The notes under the pieces: generated by a model
The model's input: only the letters and a program-made list of their open reading frames with translations
Told to the model about the DNA's origin: nothing
The model's database searches: none
Position numbers and translations under genes: made by a program
In this document: positions 8,964 through 18,685 of the stretch, one piece after another
How the letters are laid out: each line of letters starts with the position of its first letter
Numbering within the stretch: position 1 is the first letter of the stretch
Assembly: GCF_001424405.1 (NCBI RefSeq)
Contig: NZ_LMPS01000007.1
Coordinates: 268-64,267 of the forward strand
DNA from: Dyadobacter sp. Leaf189
GTDB taxonomy: Bacteria > Bacteroidota > Bacteroidia > Cytophagales > Spirosomataceae
DNA: 64,000 nucleotides
Direction of reading: 5' to 3'

Positions 8964-10238
8964 TTAAAACTTTTGGTGCAAGCCGATCAGAATACGTTCT
9001 ACTTCCTTTCTTACTTCCGAGGTTGGGCGCGTAAAGTTGTTATTCATAAAGCTGAAAACGAGTGTCTTACCTTTTTTAGTGACCAGATAGCCGCTCAGGT
9101 TGTAGATATTGCTGAGGCTACCTGTTTTGGCAAAAACAAAAGGCTCGCTGCCTTTGAACAAATTGCTCAATGTACCGCTCTTACCGCCCGTGGGAAGGAT
9201 TTTAAAAAGCTTTTCCTGCGGCATTTTTGAATGGATCTTCTGTAACAATGCGACAATACTTCTTGGCGTAAAGAGATTATACCTGCTTAACCCCGATCCA
9301 TCCTTCCAGATCGGCCGATCGGGCAGATCTTTCAAATGATGTTCAATCGCGTGCGTAATTGCTTTTTCGGTATTTAATGGAAGTCCGTTTGCAGATGCGT
9401 AAAGTAAGAGGAGCTGCTCCGCGATCATATTGTCACTCACCTGCATCATTCTGGTATACAGCGAGTCGGAGGGAATGCTGTTGACTTTTTGCAGTTCAAT
9501 GTCCAGTGGAATATTAATCAGTTTAATTTCTTTTTTCAGAGTGTCACTAAGCAGCTGAACAGTCACCAGATCGGTCATGCGAACAGGTACATCCTGCTCC
9601 AAACCTTGTGGTACTGCCAATTTGGAATGGTGAAAAACATTTTGAAACTCTTCCCGCTGTATCCCGGAAGCCATTGTATCCAGTACCGCATAATTCTTCC
9701 AATAAGCAGGAGATACATGAAAAGGTGCCCCATTACCTGCTTTGAAACGGGCTATATTACCGTGAACGGGCATTGGTGTAACCTCAGCCTGGTAGTAATC
9801 GTTGTAATCGCTCCAAGCCCAGCCTGGACCAAAACGTTTATTCTCAAAATTGAATGGTGTGAAAAAAATTGGTTCTTTTCTGCTTTTCAGGAAGTCAAAT
9901 ACCTTGCTGTGAGGTAAGTCGGGATGGAGAAGAGAAGGATCCCCGGTACCGCGAATGATCAGCAGTTCGCCCCATTCCAGATATTCCAGCCCGGGAATGG
10001 AGTCGCCCAAGGCGCACAAGCCCGCATAAAAACTGAACAGCTTGGTATTGGAAGCCGGGGTGAAATACTTGTCATCCTGGTAAGCAGCCAGGCTTTTTGT
10101 TTCATTGATTCCGAAAATGGAAACTCCGGTATGCTGCTGGCTCAGAACAGGCGAGTTCCTGATTTCTTTGTTGATATAATGCGAAACAGAGCAGCCGGAT
10201 AATGTGATGATACTGACCAGGAACAGTAGCGTGCGCAT
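8964..10238 (-). CDS. dacB: D-alanyl-D-alanine carboxypeptidase/endopeptidase, PBP4 type (S13)
   Basis: Periplasmic penicillin-binding protein that trims or cleaves peptidoglycan cross-links. All three family S13 motifs are present: SxxK as S-N-T-K (residues 63-66 from the chosen start), S-D-N near residue 267, and K-T-G near residue 365 (FAKTGSLSN). The ATG at 10238 was chosen because it directly opens a lipoprotein signal (MRTLLFLVSIITLSGC, Cys16); an ATG 48 bases upstream would only add an unlikely polar stretch. The 424-residue length is normal. The GT-C transferase gene lies just upstream on the same strand (63-base gap). Confidence 0.93.
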   Translation of the reverse strand: MRTLLFLVSIITLSGCSVSHYINKEIRNSPVLSQQHTGVSIFGINETKSLAAYQDDKYFTPASNTKLFSFYAGLCALGDSIPGLEYLEWGELLIIRGTGDPSLLHPDLPHSKVFDFLKSRKEPIFFTPFNFENKRFGPGWAWSDYNDYYQAEVTPMPVHGNIARFKAGNGAPFHVSPAYWKNYAVLDTMASGIQREEFQNVFHHSKLAVPQGLEQDVPVRMTDLVTVQLLSDTLKKEIKLINIPLDIELQKVNSIPSDSLYTRMMQVSDNMIAEQLLLLYASANGLPLNTEKAITHAIEHHLKDLPDRPIWKDGSGLSRYNLFTPRSIVALLQKIHSKMPQEKLFKILPTGGKSGTLSNLFKGSEPFVFAKTGSLSNIYNLSGYLVTKKGKTLVFSFMNNNFTRPTSEVRKEVERILIGLHQKF

Positions 10239-10301
10239 GAAAACGATTTGATAATGAATGAAAACAAAGTTAATATTTTCAGACATTTAACGACCTGGTA
10301 G

Positions 10302-11831
10302 TTAGCTGTCGGGCAAAGTAATTTTAATGTTTCGGCTGATCGCCGGCTTTGCAGTAGCAGGTCGCATATTCCTGATCACCAGCAGATAATCGTTTTTCAG
10401 AGGTATAATAGAATCCGTTTCTGCATTGAACTGGGGCAGGCAGGTTGAATCAGCAAAAATGTATTTGGAAGTATTTGTGTCGGTCGTAAGTGACAAGCAG
10501 TGATAGCGCTGAAAGTTGGCGTGAATGTTTGCGTCCTGAAACAATTCGTGGCACACTCCAATAGTAGCAGAGCGATGCACAAACTTCCGGATCCTGAGCG
10601 CATTTCCCGCCATGATATCCTGTTCAATGCGGCTTACCTTGAATGCGGTAAGCGTCCAGCATGCTATGCAACCCACAAGTAATGCAGGCAAAAGCAATTT
10701 GCTGTACAGCTGGGAAAATGCTGCGGTTTTTTCAACAAATAATGTGGCAAAGAACAAAGCTGCAAAAGGCAATGCAGGTACCAGGTAATGGGAATACTGT
10801 TTGATACTTACCAGCATGGGCAATGTCACGGAGGCGGTGACCAGTAAGGATAGTACACCTATTTGTTTCAATTCTCTTGAAATGGCCACCCGCAGACCAA
10901 CCAACCAGGCAGCTGCATTTAAAGCAATTAATGCTAACAAATGCGGATATACGTTTCTCAGCAATTCAGTTAGAAGATAAAAGTGGCCAGCCAAACCAAC
11001 CCCCGTTTTTTCCCGCTTTTGAAGCAAAGCCTGTACAACCTGACCTTCGAAATAAGTACGCATAAAATCGCAGGCAGGTTGGTAGCTCAGCAGAAGCAGG
11101 AAGCCTACCAGCAATGTACCGAGCATGGTTACTGTACAAAATAGCGCTTGTTTAATGCGCCTGGTATCAAAACTGATTGTGTAAATTAAGGGGAATGCAA
11201 GTGGATAGAGACTTACCGGACCTTTGGTCAGAAAACCGGCAGCAATGCAAATACCAGCGGCAACAGCAAATAAATATCCGTTAAGAATTGCAGGTCTTTT
11301 GGTGAAAAAAAGAAGTTGAAAATAGCACGATAGCAGGCAAAATACCGATAAGGTACTATCCAAAAAGTTGTTCGGAATGCTGTACCAAACAGTTTCCATT
11401 GCATACCAGCACAAAACAGGCAACCACGAAAATTTCCGCAGCAGGGGTTTGCCGGCCAGCAGCAGGCACCAGATTTTTATGATCAGGAAAATGGAGGAGG
11501 CGAGAACAAGCAGATTATAAATGTTCTCTACCACAATAGAATCGCCTATTAAACGGAACATCACCGCCTGCATTCCGAATTGTAATGGAGGGTGACCGGA
11601 AAAAAACTCGTGATTGTCGTACGGTAGCCAGAAGGAATGCGCAAAGAAGGGTCGCCAGAAAGAACCTATACCGATTGACATATTCCGGGCAATGGACGCA
11701 TAGGTTACTCCGTCCATAAACATCGTGTCGTCCATGGATCTTGGCAAAAACGTAATCAGGATAAAACTGATTGTGAAGATCCAGGCAAGTACTTTTATGT
11801 ACTCGGCCGAGCGCGTTGCCAGATGCATCAT
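10302..11831 (-). CDS. ArnT/PMT-like membrane glycosyltransferase (GT-C)
   Basis: 509 residues with about ten to twelve membrane helices. The family signature is the acidic first periplasmic loop: D34-D35 followed by D40-G-V-T-Y-A-S-I-A-R-N, then the HPPLQ motif near residue 80, as in ArnT and dolichyl-phosphate-mannose mannosyltransferase-like enzymes that move sugars from a polyprenyl phosphate. The acceptor cannot be told. The C-terminal about 100 residues are soluble. It is transcribed ahead of the PBP4 gene and divergently from recQ. A TATGTTTG element (minus strand, 11863-11856) lies about 25 bases before its start. Confidence 0.85.
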   Translation of the reverse strand: MMHLATRSAEYIKVLAWIFTISFILITFLPRSMDDTMFMDGVTYASIARNMSIGIGSFWRPFFAHSFWLPYDNHEFFSGHPPLQFGMQAVMFRLIGDSIVVENIYNLLVLASSIFLIIKIWCLLLAGKPLLRKFSWLPVLCWYAMETVWYSIPNNFLDSTLSVFCLLSCYFQLLFFTKRPAILNGYLFAVAAGICIAAGFLTKGPVSLYPLAFPLIYTISFDTRRIKQALFCTVTMLGTLLVGFLLLLSYQPACDFMRTYFEGQVVQALLQKREKTGVGLAGHFYLLTELLRNVYPHLLALIALNAAAWLVGLRVAISRELKQIGVLSLLVTASVTLPMLVSIKQYSHYLVPALPFAALFFATLFVEKTAAFSQLYSKLLLPALLVGCIACWTLTAFKVSRIEQDIMAGNALRIRKFVHRSATIGVCHELFQDANIHANFQRYHCLSLTTDTNTSKYIFADSTCLPQFNAETDSIIPLKNDYLLVIRNMRPATAKPAISRNIKITLPDS

Positions 11832-11855
11832 AATAACAGTATAGCTTACAGATCA

Positions 11856-11863
11856 CAAACATA
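11856..11863 (-). promoter_or_regulatory. Putative -7 element for the GT-C gene
   Basis: The minus strand reads TATGTTTG, a full TAnnTTTG match, in the 85-base spacer between the divergent GT-C and recQ genes. No TTG is found at a proper upstream distance. Confidence 0.35.
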
Positions 11864-11916
11864 TCATATTACTTTGTACTAACTTCTTTACAGATAGCAA
11901 AAGTTATTTTCCGTAA

Positions 11917-13836
11917 ATGATTGATTTAAGGGCAGTTCTAAAAAGTTATTGGGGGTATGATACATTTCGTCCATTCCAGGAGGACGCGATCAGAACGGTA
12001 CTGAATGGGATTGATACACTTGTGCTGCTTCCGACAGGAGGAGGAAAGTCTATCTGTTTTCAGGTACCGGTGATGGCAATGGAAGGCGTTTGCATTGTAG
12101 TTACCCCATTGATTGCCCTGATGAAAGACCAGGTAGAGCAGCTGAAAAAACGCGGGATACCTGCCGCTGCGATACATACCGGTATGAGCAAGAATGAAAT
12201 CGACATTACACTGGACAACTGCATTCACGGAAATACCAAATTTCTATATGTATCCCCCGAGCGGCTCAGGACTGATATCATGATTGCGCGCGCGTCGCAA
12301 ATGAAAATCTGCTTGCTGGCGATTGATGAGGCGCATTGCATTTCAGCCTGGGGGTACGATTTCAGGCCTTCGTACCTGCTTATTTCGGATTTCCGGAAGC
12401 GGATACCGGGTGTACCTGTCATGGCGCTCACAGCTACCGCCACGGAAGAGGTACGTGCAGATATCCTCGATAAACTTGAAATGAAGAATGCGCGCGTTTT
12501 CAAACAGTCTTTTGCGCGCGCGAACCTTTCGTACTCTGCCTTTGCCGAGGATAATAAGGAAAAAAAAATATTACAGGTACTAAAAAATGTAAGCGGTTCG
12601 GCCATTGTGTACGTTAGAACGCGGAAACGCACGAAGGAAATTGCTGACTGGCTCAACCGCCACGGGATTTCTGCCCAGGCTTATCATGCGGGTTTACCTT
12701 TTAAAGAACGATCAGAGCGACAATCCGCTTGGATCAAGAACCAGGTGCGTACGGTAGTGGCGACGAATGCATTCGGAATGGGAATTGACAAGCCTGATGT
12801 GCGGACAGTGATCCATTTTGATTTGCCAGACAATCTGGAAGCCTATTACCAGGAGGCGGGCAGGGCAGGAAGAGACGAGAAAAAAGCATACGCAGTCGCG
12901 CTGTTTAACCAGCTGGAGCTGGGAGAATTGTCAGACAATATCGAAAGACGATATCCGCCCATTGAAATGTTGCGAAGGGTTTATCAATCTCTCGCCAATT
13001 ACTACCAGGTGCCGGTGGGCAGCGGTGAAATGAGCGGTTACAGCTTCGATATACAAGATTTCACAGGCATTTTCGGACTGGCTCCCAACGAAACGCATTA
13101 CGCACTCAAACTACTTGAAGAAGAAGGGTTTATTCAGCTGAGTGAAAATTTTAGTGATCCGTCGCGCGTACACTTCCTGGTCGACAACCGGGAATTATAC
13201 GATTTTCAGATACGCTACCAGGAATTCGATTCGTTTATCAAAGTGATTTTGCGGCTATATGGCGGCGAGGTTTTTACGGAATATGTCCGGATTTCGGAAG
13301 TGGAAATAGCGCAGGTATATTTTGCCCCGGAAGCGGAGGTAATCAAAAAACTGAAATTTCTGGCTGAGCGCGATATACTTGATTACCAGCCGAGGAGAGA
13401 CAAACCGCAGCTTACATTTATGACGCCGCGGTACGACGCCGGTCTGTTGCCGCTAAATGTTTTTGAAATACAAAGAAAAAAAGAAAGAGACCTTACCAAA
13501 GCCAGCGCAGTGGCCAGGTATGCTTCACACACCCGGATATGCCGCACATTGCTGCTTTTGGAATACTTTAATGAGTTCGACGCGGAAGAATGCGGGATTT
13601 GTGATATCTGTATTAAAAAGAAAAAATATGAAGCTGCCGGCGAAGACACTCTGCCACTCAGGATCATTCAGCACATTACAAATGAAGGCCTGATCACACC
13701 TGTAAAACTAAGTCACGCATTTGAGGATACCGACGAAAGTATTTTCCTGAAAACGTTACAAACCTTGCTTGAAGAGGAGGTTGTCCGATACGATGCCTCC
13801 GGAAATTTGTCCATTACTAACAAAGCTCAACATTGA
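11917..13836 (+). CDS. recQ: RecQ family ATP-dependent DNA helicase
   Basis: 3'-5' helicase of recombination and fork repair. Of 639 residues, the first about 350 are the SF2 core: Walker A (TGGGKS, 40-45), DEAH box (about 137-140, in IDEAHCISAWGYDFRPSY), motif VI around the QEAGRAGRD segment. The RecQ-Ct zinc module follows with Cys542, Cys559, Cys562 and Cys565. A C-terminal wing extends to the end; I do not see a clear HRDC domain. The gap before the zinc Cys set, longer than in short E. coli-type RecQ, suggests an inserted winged-helix region (about 340-520). The downstream gene starts inside this gene's stop. Confidence 0.95.
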   Translation: MIDLRAVLKSYWGYDTFRPFQEDAIRTVLNGIDTLVLLPTGGGKSICFQVPVMAMEGVCIVVTPLIALMKDQVEQLKKRGIPAAAIHTGMSKNEIDITLDNCIHGNTKFLYVSPERLRTDIMIARASQMKICLLAIDEAHCISAWGYDFRPSYLLISDFRKRIPGVPVMALTATATEEVRADILDKLEMKNARVFKQSFARANLSYSAFAEDNKEKKILQVLKNVSGSAIVYVRTRKRTKEIADWLNRHGISAQAYHAGLPFKERSERQSAWIKNQVRTVVATNAFGMGIDKPDVRTVIHFDLPDNLEAYYQEAGRAGRDEKKAYAVALFNQLELGELSDNIERRYPPIEMLRRVYQSLANYYQVPVGSGEMSGYSFDIQDFTGIFGLAPNETHYALKLLEEEGFIQLSENFSDPSRVHFLVDNRELYDFQIRYQEFDSFIKVILRLYGGEVFTEYVRISEVEIAQVYFAPEAEVIKKLKFLAERDILDYQPRRDKPQLTFMTPRYDAGLLPLNVFEIQRKKERDLTKASAVARYASHTRICRTLLLLEYFNEFDAEECGICDICIKKKKYEAAGEDTLPLRIIQHITNEGLITPVKLSHAFEDTDESIFLKTLQTLLEEEVVRYDASGNLSITNKAQH

Positions 13837-15263
13837 AAAAGTCCGCACTTTACTCAGCACTATTCCTTTCAGTATTTTCAACAGCAACTTTCGCACAGCA
13901 GATCCCCGGCTTAACCACCAGCAATTACGGCGGGATCTATCGTGCTACCTACAACCCATCCGTCCTCGGTGGGCCGAAGCACAAGTGGCAGATTAACATT
14001 GTGACCCTGGGTGGTAGCATTAACTATCGCTATTTCAGGTTTTTGGGTGAAAATTCCTTGCTCTATCCGCTACTTACCCCGCATTCGACCAAAGAACTCT
14101 ACGGGCGATCTCGTACAATGGGCTCGCTTTCCCACGAAGATCCGATCCATGTTGCAAGTGAAATCCGCTGGCCGTCGGCAATGATCTCGCTTGGTAAGTA
14201 CCAGGGACTTGCCTTGCAGTTCCGTACAAGAGGTTACGTGCTCGCCAACCATATTCCGGGAGCAGTTCGCAATCTGTATTTTCACAGGCTCGACACCGGC
14301 AGTACCCCGTCAGTAACCAATGAAGAATGGGGCGATTTCAATATTGTTCAGCAAAGCTTTTCAGATGTAAGCTTGTCGTACGGAGCACAAATACTTGATC
14401 TTGAATCCCATAAAGTCAAAGTAGGCGCCACTGTCAAACGTGTTTTCGGGGCGCGTGTGGGTTACCTGGCAGGTTCCGTGGATCGTTTCAGCATTACACC
14501 ACAAGCAGCAAACAGCGACATCAGTGATCTGTCAATCAGTGGATTTACCTATGAAAGTGGATACAGTGCGCCCAATCGGGGAGTATCGCTCGGCAACTTG
14601 TTCAATTCTGACAAGTATGGTTCGGGCTGGGGTTATGATCTGGGCTTTACCTATGAGCTGGGATCTTACTGGGGGAAATCCAAGGAAGTGTTCGACGAAA
14701 GTCCCGAATACCTGATCAGACTTGGTGCATCTTTAACGGATATTGGTTCGATCCGGTACAAAACAAAGGATTCCAGGGTAGAACGTGGCCGTCAGGCTAA
14801 TGCATTGATAGGGCAGACAGAGCTGGAAACCATCGCTGACAAGGGTGTAGAAGGGTTTATGAGCCTTTACGCAGCAGAGTCGGATTCTACTTTTTATAAA
14901 ACAGTGCGCCTTCCTCAGGCACTGCATCTGGAAGCCGACATTCAGTTGGTAAAAGGATTTTTTGTGACCTTATCCCAAACAAAGCGGTTTAAAGAAAGAT
15001 CGGGCGAGTATCTGGACATTTATCAACCTAATGTTTTCACAATTACGCCAAGATTTGAGGATGAAGACTCGGATTTTGCCTTTCCTATTTCATTTATAGA
15101 TGGCAACAACCGGCCTTCGATCGGAGCAGTTGGCCATTTCGGACCTATATTCCTGGGGTTAAGCAGCGTAAACGGGCTCTGGAAAAGGGGAGGAGCAAGA
15201 GGAAGTATGGTTTACCTCGGGTTCACAGCGTGGAAATTAAATCGTAAAAAAGACAAAGATTGA
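13833..15263 (+). CDS. DUF5723-like outer-membrane protein
   Basis: 476 residues with a signal peptide (MKKSALYSALFLSVFSTATFAQ, residues 1-22) and a body of alternating aromatic/polar strands consistent with an outer-membrane beta-barrel. The opening after cleavage (TTSNYGGIYRATYNPSVL) matches what I know of the DUF5723 family. The start codon is TTG, overlapping the recQ stop in the string ATTGA, so translational coupling with recQ is likely; an in-frame ATG only occurs well inside the mature protein. The next gene follows 1 base after the stop. No specific function is assigned. Confidence 0.82.
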   Translation: MKKSALYSALFLSVFSTATFAQQIPGLTTSNYGGIYRATYNPSVLGGPKHKWQINIVTLGGSINYRYFRFLGENSLLYPLLTPHSTKELYGRSRTMGSLSHEDPIHVASEIRWPSAMISLGKYQGLALQFRTRGYVLANHIPGAVRNLYFHRLDTGSTPSVTNEEWGDFNIVQQSFSDVSLSYGAQILDLESHKVKVGATVKRVFGARVGYLAGSVDRFSITPQAANSDISDLSISGFTYESGYSAPNRGVSLGNLFNSDKYGSGWGYDLGFTYELGSYWGKSKEVFDESPEYLIRLGASLTDIGSIRYKTKDSRVERGRQANALIGQTELETIADKGVEGFMSLYAAESDSTFYKTVRLPQALHLEADIQLVKGFFVTLSQTKRFKERSGEYLDIYQPNVFTITPRFEDEDSDFAFPISFIDGNNRPSIGAVGHFGPIFLGLSSVNGLWKRGGARGSMVYLGFTAWKLNRKKDKD

Positions 15264-15264
15264 T

Positions 15265-17595
15265 ATGAGGAAAATCTTTACGCTACTGTTTTTGCATTTC
15301 ATTTGTCCGACAGCAGTGTATGCGCAGCACGAACATCATGCTGCCGCGCCCAAAAACATAGCCGTAGAGCCTCAGCCGCTACTTGCACAGGCAATGCGCC
15401 TCCGCGACGCACTCGCATTCTCAGGAAATCCATTGCCTGATCAGGACCAGAACAGACTGAATGAGCTGGCTAACAAACCTCTTAATGCGGAGACAGTCAG
15501 TGCTATTCAGGACATTCTTGATCCATATTGTTTAAATATTGTCGACATTAATCCCGAGGGCCGCGTGAAAGTGGAGCGCGGGAAAGCCAAAGCGGAGCTG
15601 ATCCAGTCAGGATGGACTAGCTTTTTGGTGAAAGTCAATAATGAAGCGAGTATCACGGCCAAACTGGCAGTGAAGAGCCCGAATGCAGCCAAACCTTACC
15701 ATTCTCCCAATTTTGAGCACCGGGTGAAAGAAGAGCACAAGCTCACGCCGGGACAGGTAGCGAACCGATTTTTGGAGGTGCAAATGTATACCAACCGGCC
15801 TCTGCAACCCAGTCTGTCAGGCTTAAAGCTTGAATACACGGTTGTGCAGATCTACTCAAAAGATGCCGGAAAGCGCGAGGCGGAGATCGGCTACAATGTC
15901 GGTCAGGGCTCACAGGATATTGGTTTCCGAAACGCTACGCACATTCTGTTCGATGTCAAGCCGGCGGTAAAGGTAAAATTCAGGGTGAAGGATGCAGACG
16001 GAAGTCCGGTCATGGCTTCTTTTTTGATCACAGATTCAAAAGCAAAATCGGGAGGGAGGTTCAAACGCTATTATCCATTGCCCTCGCGGCGGGTTACTGC
16101 TTTTGACGAATACCCAGATTTCTTCTTCCAGCCCCAGATATACCGCAAAGACGGAGAGCACGTGTGGCTTCCGGCGGGTTCTTACAAAATTACATACAGC
16201 CGGGGACCGGAATATGTACCTCAAACGAAAGAGATTACCGTACCAGGCAATGCAGATTCGGTAAGTGTTGGCTTTGAACTGAAACGCTGGATCCAGCTAT
16301 CTAAACTGGGCTGGTACAGCGCAGATCACCACATCCATGCAGCTGGTTGCAGTCACTACGACAGTCCGACAGAGGGAGTTGATCCCGCTGATATGTTCAG
16401 GCAAGCGCTGGGCGAAAACCTGGATATGGCGGCTAATCTCGCATGGGGGCCGAGCTGGTACCGGCAGAAGACGTTTTTCACGGGAAAAGATCACGCGCTG
16501 TCGACCCGCCAGAATATCATGAGAAATGATGTGGAGGTTTCCGGATTTCCTTCTTCTCATGCAGGTCACATTGTTTTATTGCGGATTAAAGAAGATGATT
16601 ATCCGGGTACAAAGGTGATCGAAGACTGGCCCAGCTGGACTGCGCCAGTACTTTCGTGGGCAAAACAGCAGGGCGGGCTGGTAGGCTATGCGCATTCAGG
16701 CTGGGGATTAGAACCTGTGCAGCCCGTCACCAAAATACCGAACTACATTCTACCCAAAATGGATGGGATCGGTGCAAATGAATACATCGTGACAGTTACA
16801 CAAAACCTGGTGGACTTTTTCAGCGCCGGCGATACACCGGCTCCCTGGGAGCTGAATATGTATTACCATACGCTGAATTGCGGATTTCGGCCGAGGCTAA
16901 GTGGTGAAACGGATTTCCCCTGCATTACCGACGCAAGAGTGGGGCAGGCGAGGAGCTATTTCAAGATGGACGGCCAAATGAATTATGACGGGTACGTGGA
17001 TGCGCTCAAAAAAGGAAGAAGTTACGTTTCCGATGGAAAATCGCACATCATGGACTTTGCAGTCAATGGCAAGCTGGCGGGTGTAGAGGAAAGCGAGCTA
17101 CTGCTCAAATCAGGAGGTGAGATCCAGGTGACTGCCCGCGTTGCAGCCTATTTGCCAGTACAACAGGATAGTACCGGTGAAAAGATCGCGAAAACACCAA
17201 TTACTTCCATGCCCTTTTGGGATATAGAAAGAGCGCGAATAGAGAAATCACGAAACGTAGGGGTGGAACTGATCGTGAATGGAGAGGCGGTCGATACGGT
17301 AGCGATAGCCGCTGACGGGGCTATCAAGGATTTAAAATTCAATTACAGGCTCGACAAATCGGCGTGGGTTGCATTGCGTATTTTCCCCAGCTCGCATTCA
17401 AATCCATTCTTTGTGAAAATAGCCGATCAACCTATCGCGAACCAGAAAAGTGCCGAATGGTGCCTCGCGGCGCTGGATCAATGCTGGAAAATGAAAGAGC
17501 CCAACATTCGCGCCAATGAAAAAGCAGCTGCTGCGGAAGCTTATGAAGCTGCGAGGAATGTATATCGTAAGATTATTGAAGTGGCAGGAAAGTAA
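15265..17595 (+). CDS. Secreted CehA/McbA-family metallohydrolase (PHP-like)
   Basis: 776 residues with a signal peptide (MRKIFTLLFLHFICPTAVYAQ). The N-terminal about 340 residues are beta-rich and precede the hydrolase domain. The domain opens with the metal-binding motif D-H-H-I-H (residues 354-358, within WYSADHHIHAAGC), followed by further His/Asp clusters (YAHSGWG, GETDFP), as in PHP-type CehA/McbA hydrolases. Characterised relatives act on carbamates and phosphoesters, but the natural substrate here is unknown. A His-rich run just after the signal peptide (HEHHAA) may also hold metal. It begins 1 base after the DUF5723-like gene, so one transcript is likely. Confidence 0.87.
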   Translation: MRKIFTLLFLHFICPTAVYAQHEHHAAAPKNIAVEPQPLLAQAMRLRDALAFSGNPLPDQDQNRLNELANKPLNAETVSAIQDILDPYCLNIVDINPEGRVKVERGKAKAELIQSGWTSFLVKVNNEASITAKLAVKSPNAAKPYHSPNFEHRVKEEHKLTPGQVANRFLEVQMYTNRPLQPSLSGLKLEYTVVQIYSKDAGKREAEIGYNVGQGSQDIGFRNATHILFDVKPAVKVKFRVKDADGSPVMASFLITDSKAKSGGRFKRYYPLPSRRVTAFDEYPDFFFQPQIYRKDGEHVWLPAGSYKITYSRGPEYVPQTKEITVPGNADSVSVGFELKRWIQLSKLGWYSADHHIHAAGCSHYDSPTEGVDPADMFRQALGENLDMAANLAWGPSWYRQKTFFTGKDHALSTRQNIMRNDVEVSGFPSSHAGHIVLLRIKEDDYPGTKVIEDWPSWTAPVLSWAKQQGGLVGYAHSGWGLEPVQPVTKIPNYILPKMDGIGANEYIVTVTQNLVDFFSAGDTPAPWELNMYYHTLNCGFRPRLSGETDFPCITDARVGQARSYFKMDGQMNYDGYVDALKKGRSYVSDGKSHIMDFAVNGKLAGVEESELLLKSGGEIQVTARVAAYLPVQQDSTGEKIAKTPITSMPFWDIERARIEKSRNVGVELIVNGEAVDTVAIAADGAIKDLKFNYRLDKSAWVALRIFPSSHSNPFFVKIADQPIANQKSAEWCLAALDQCWKMKEPNIRANEKAAAAEAYEAARNVYRKIIEVAGK

Positions 17596-17606
17596 TAGAA
17601 AGCCTG

Positions 17607-17921
17607 CTATACACCTGCACCTTTCTTTTTAAATAAGCCGCCTATTCTGCCGAACATTCGTTTTTCAAACTCCCAGAAGAAAGTGAATTTGCCCCATATC
17701 CAGCCCCAGATCAGTAAGATAACCTGATATAGCGGAAGTATGATCAGGATATTAACTGTCCAGCGGAGCCAGGAGGGTGACTCTTTTGTTAACCCGATCA
17801 GATCAAAGAGGGCGCGTTTTACATACAAGACCGAAAAGCCTGTGCAGGCAAAAACAATCAGGATAATGAGCACATCCCAACCGTTTTTGACATTCCAGCG
17901 CTCTTTCAGTTTTTCGATCAT
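17607..17921 (-). CDS. Small membrane protein, DUF6787-like
   Basis: 104 residues: a short basic N-terminus, two hydrophobic helices (about residues 18-40 and 49-72), an aromatic cytoplasm-proximal segment (FTFFWEFEKRMFGRIGG) and a Lys-rich tail. I place it tentatively in DUF6787, a Bacteroidota family of unknown role. Its start lies 5 bases after the stop of the pseudouridine synthase gene on the same strand, so it is cotranscribed. Confidence 0.75.
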   Translation of the reverse strand: MIEKLKERWNVKNGWDVLIILIVFACTGFSVLYVKRALFDLIGLTKESPSWLRWTVNILIILPLYQVILLIWGWIWGKFTFFWEFEKRMFGRIGGLFKKKGAGV

Positions 17922-17926
17922 CGGGC

Positions 17927-18658
17927 TTACTCGTGAAAGAAGTCCAGATGTTCAGGCTTGATTTCCTCTTTGTCGAGGGACAAAAATTCTTCCCAGAACG
18001 GATCATTTGGTACACCTGCGCGGCAAATCACAGGTTCTTTTTTTACCGGGTGCTCAAAGTACAGTCTGCGTGCGTGCAGATTGATATTACCGTCGGGGTT
18101 TGCTTTGGGATAACCATATTTTAAATCACCACGGATCGGGCAATTCATGGATGCAAGCTGCACGCGGATCTGGTGCGGGCGGCCTGTTATGGGCATTACT
18201 TCCAGCAAATGAAACTTATTCACCTCTCCCAGCCAGCGGTACGACAGCTCGGCGCGTTGCGTTCCAGGTGCTTCATAGTCGTAAGCCGTGGTAACATTGC
18301 GCGATTCGTCTTTTGAAAGCCAATGTACCAGCTTGCCTTTTTTCTCCGCAGGCTTGTTTTTTACTACCGCCCAGTAAGTTTTTTGAACATCACGCTTGCG
18401 AAAGATTTCATTCATTCTTTCCAGCGATTTTGAAGTCCGCGCAAACACGACCAGCCCGCTGACGGGTCTGTCGAGACGGTGGACTGTCCCCAGGAAAACT
18501 GCTCCTGGTTTGTTGTATGCTTCTTTCAGGTACTCTTTTCCCATATCCAGAAGACACTTATCACCTGTTGCATCTCCCTGCACCAGAATACCAGGTTCTT
18601 TATTGATAATGAGAAGGTGGTTATCCTCATATACCACGTGGAGTGCGTTTTTAGCCAT
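17927..18658 (-). CDS. RluA-family RNA pseudouridine synthase
   Basis: 243 residues. The catalytic motif is HRLDRPVSG with Asp63, embedded in the usual RluA fold (YEDNHLLIINKEPGILVQ near the start, ITGRPHQIRVQLA near residue 160). There is no S4 domain, so this is a short single-domain type. The target uridine in rRNA or tRNA cannot be told. It sits between panB upstream and the small membrane protein downstream, all on the minus strand. A second RluA-family gene at 34804 is a paralogue, not a close duplicate. Confidence 0.92.
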   Translation of the reverse strand: MAKNALHVVYEDNHLLIINKEPGILVQGDATGDKCLLDMGKEYLKEAYNKPGAVFLGTVHRLDRPVSGLVVFARTSKSLERMNEIFRKRDVQKTYWAVVKNKPAEKKGKLVHWLSKDESRNVTTAYDYEAPGTQRAELSYRWLGEVNKFHLLEVMPITGRPHQIRVQLASMNCPIRGDLKYGYPKANPDGNINLHARRLYFEHPVKKEPVICRAGVPNDPFWEEFLSLDKEEIKPEHLDFFHE

Positions 18659-18685
18659 TTGAATAGTTGTATACTTTTAAAAAGG

